Shown: piece by piece, positions 63,514-64,000 of the stretch
Numbering within the stretch: the stretch's first letter is position 1
How the letters are laid out: every line of letters starts with the position of its first letter
Assembly (NCBI RefSeq): GCF_030272615.1
Contig: NC_081408.1
Span: 613,907,977-613,971,976, forward strand
Direction: 5' to 3'
DNA from: Cryptomeria japonica
Lineage: Eukaryota; Streptophyta; Pinopsida; Cupressales; Cupressaceae
DNA length: 64,000 nucleotides
Position numbers and translations under genes: made by a program
Notes under the pieces: generated by a model
Told to the model about the DNA's origin: nothing
Database searches by the model: none
Seen by the model: the letters and a program-made list of their open reading frames with translations, nothing else

Positions 63514-64000
63514 CTGATAGCAATCTACCCATTCATCTAGTAATACTTATTTTTTTACTCCATCAGTTCCACACATTATAATCATCCACTTACTTTAAAC
63601 TAATGTTTTCTTTTAGCTCTTTGCAAGTCACAATCATTACTAGATAATATTGTCTTTACAAATCCAAATTCAACATCAACTTGTATATTTAGAAAATCAT
63701 TCACCCTCAATGTGAAGTGTTCACCTCCTATTTAAATTTAAAATATAACACCATTTAATATCAAATGACTTTCTATGGCTGCCCCTCACAAGATAATTGG
63801 CTCATATTCAGATACATACCATACGTTTAAATTTCAAAATATTTATTGCAGAACTTATTAAAGTCTAGCAATTATTTGAAATATAATTGTGGGCCAACGT
63901 GGTGTAAATTGGGAATATCTACTCCATAAAATAATCAATATATCTTCTACCAAGTAACAAATTTTTAACACGACATGTTTATATCAAATTTATTTATTGT
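63514..64000. other. Non-coding flank, no gene seen
   Basis: Resumes the AT-rich sequence seen left of 54136, including a TTTACAAATCCAAATTC word at 63655 that is also at 53543 and 53700. Confidence 0.5.

Overview
This window looks like repeat-rich chromosomal DNA of a vascular plant with a large genome. A gymnosperm or conifer is my best guess, from the density of old nested LTR elements and the single compact host gene; nothing visible fixes the species. The only intact host gene I can support is a six-exon ALMT-family anion-channel gene on the minus strand (47259-49652, 546 codons before the stop is subtracted from 547). Almost everything else is transposon, tandem repeat or decayed element.

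Layout. 1-2500: no gene, one strong hairpin and a GA microsatellite just after. 2806-4426: one end of a TIR element running into a CT-rich tract. 4427-22562: an LTR retrotransposon inserted in that tract (TSD CTCTC). It has an iMet-type primer site, a decayed gag with zinc knuckles, a long unknown second ORF in place of pol, and a PPT. Two solo LTRs sit in its gag region, and its 3' LTR is split by a second element (14710-22055). That second element carries eleven copies of a palindrome, mostly about 177 bp apart, and an unknown ORF of about 1,100 codons. 22563-25508: the rest of the CT-rich tract, itself hit by a solo LTR with TSD ATGTC. 25497-29068: a Ty3/Gypsy fragment on the minus strand (gag, protease, RT, RNase H, integrase). 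29069-30403: the 3' end of another LTR element.

30405-44230 is a repeat-built region. A minisatellite is interrupted by a 4.6-kb TIR element (30515-35099) of nearly mirror-symmetric design: TIR, palindromic box array, CT tract, CATATG palindrome array, GA tract, second box array, TIR. It is followed by a decayed transposase-like ORF (35343-38417), then eleven copies of a ~360-bp tandem repeat (39230-42900), and a second copy of the start of the transposase-bearing unit (43740-44230). A 5S-rRNA-like piece near 46640-46715 may be a Cassandra-type TRIM remnant.

54141-63508 is a structurally complete minus-strand LTR retrotransposon: two ~1.1-kb LTRs, an iMet primer site, a PPT and a near-perfect 5-bp TSD. 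It has gag plus a second ORF homologous to the one in the 4427-22562 element, and no recognisable pol. The most promising novelties are this gag + ORF2 pol-less family, the palindrome-array element with its long unknown ORF, and the mirror-symmetric TIR element.
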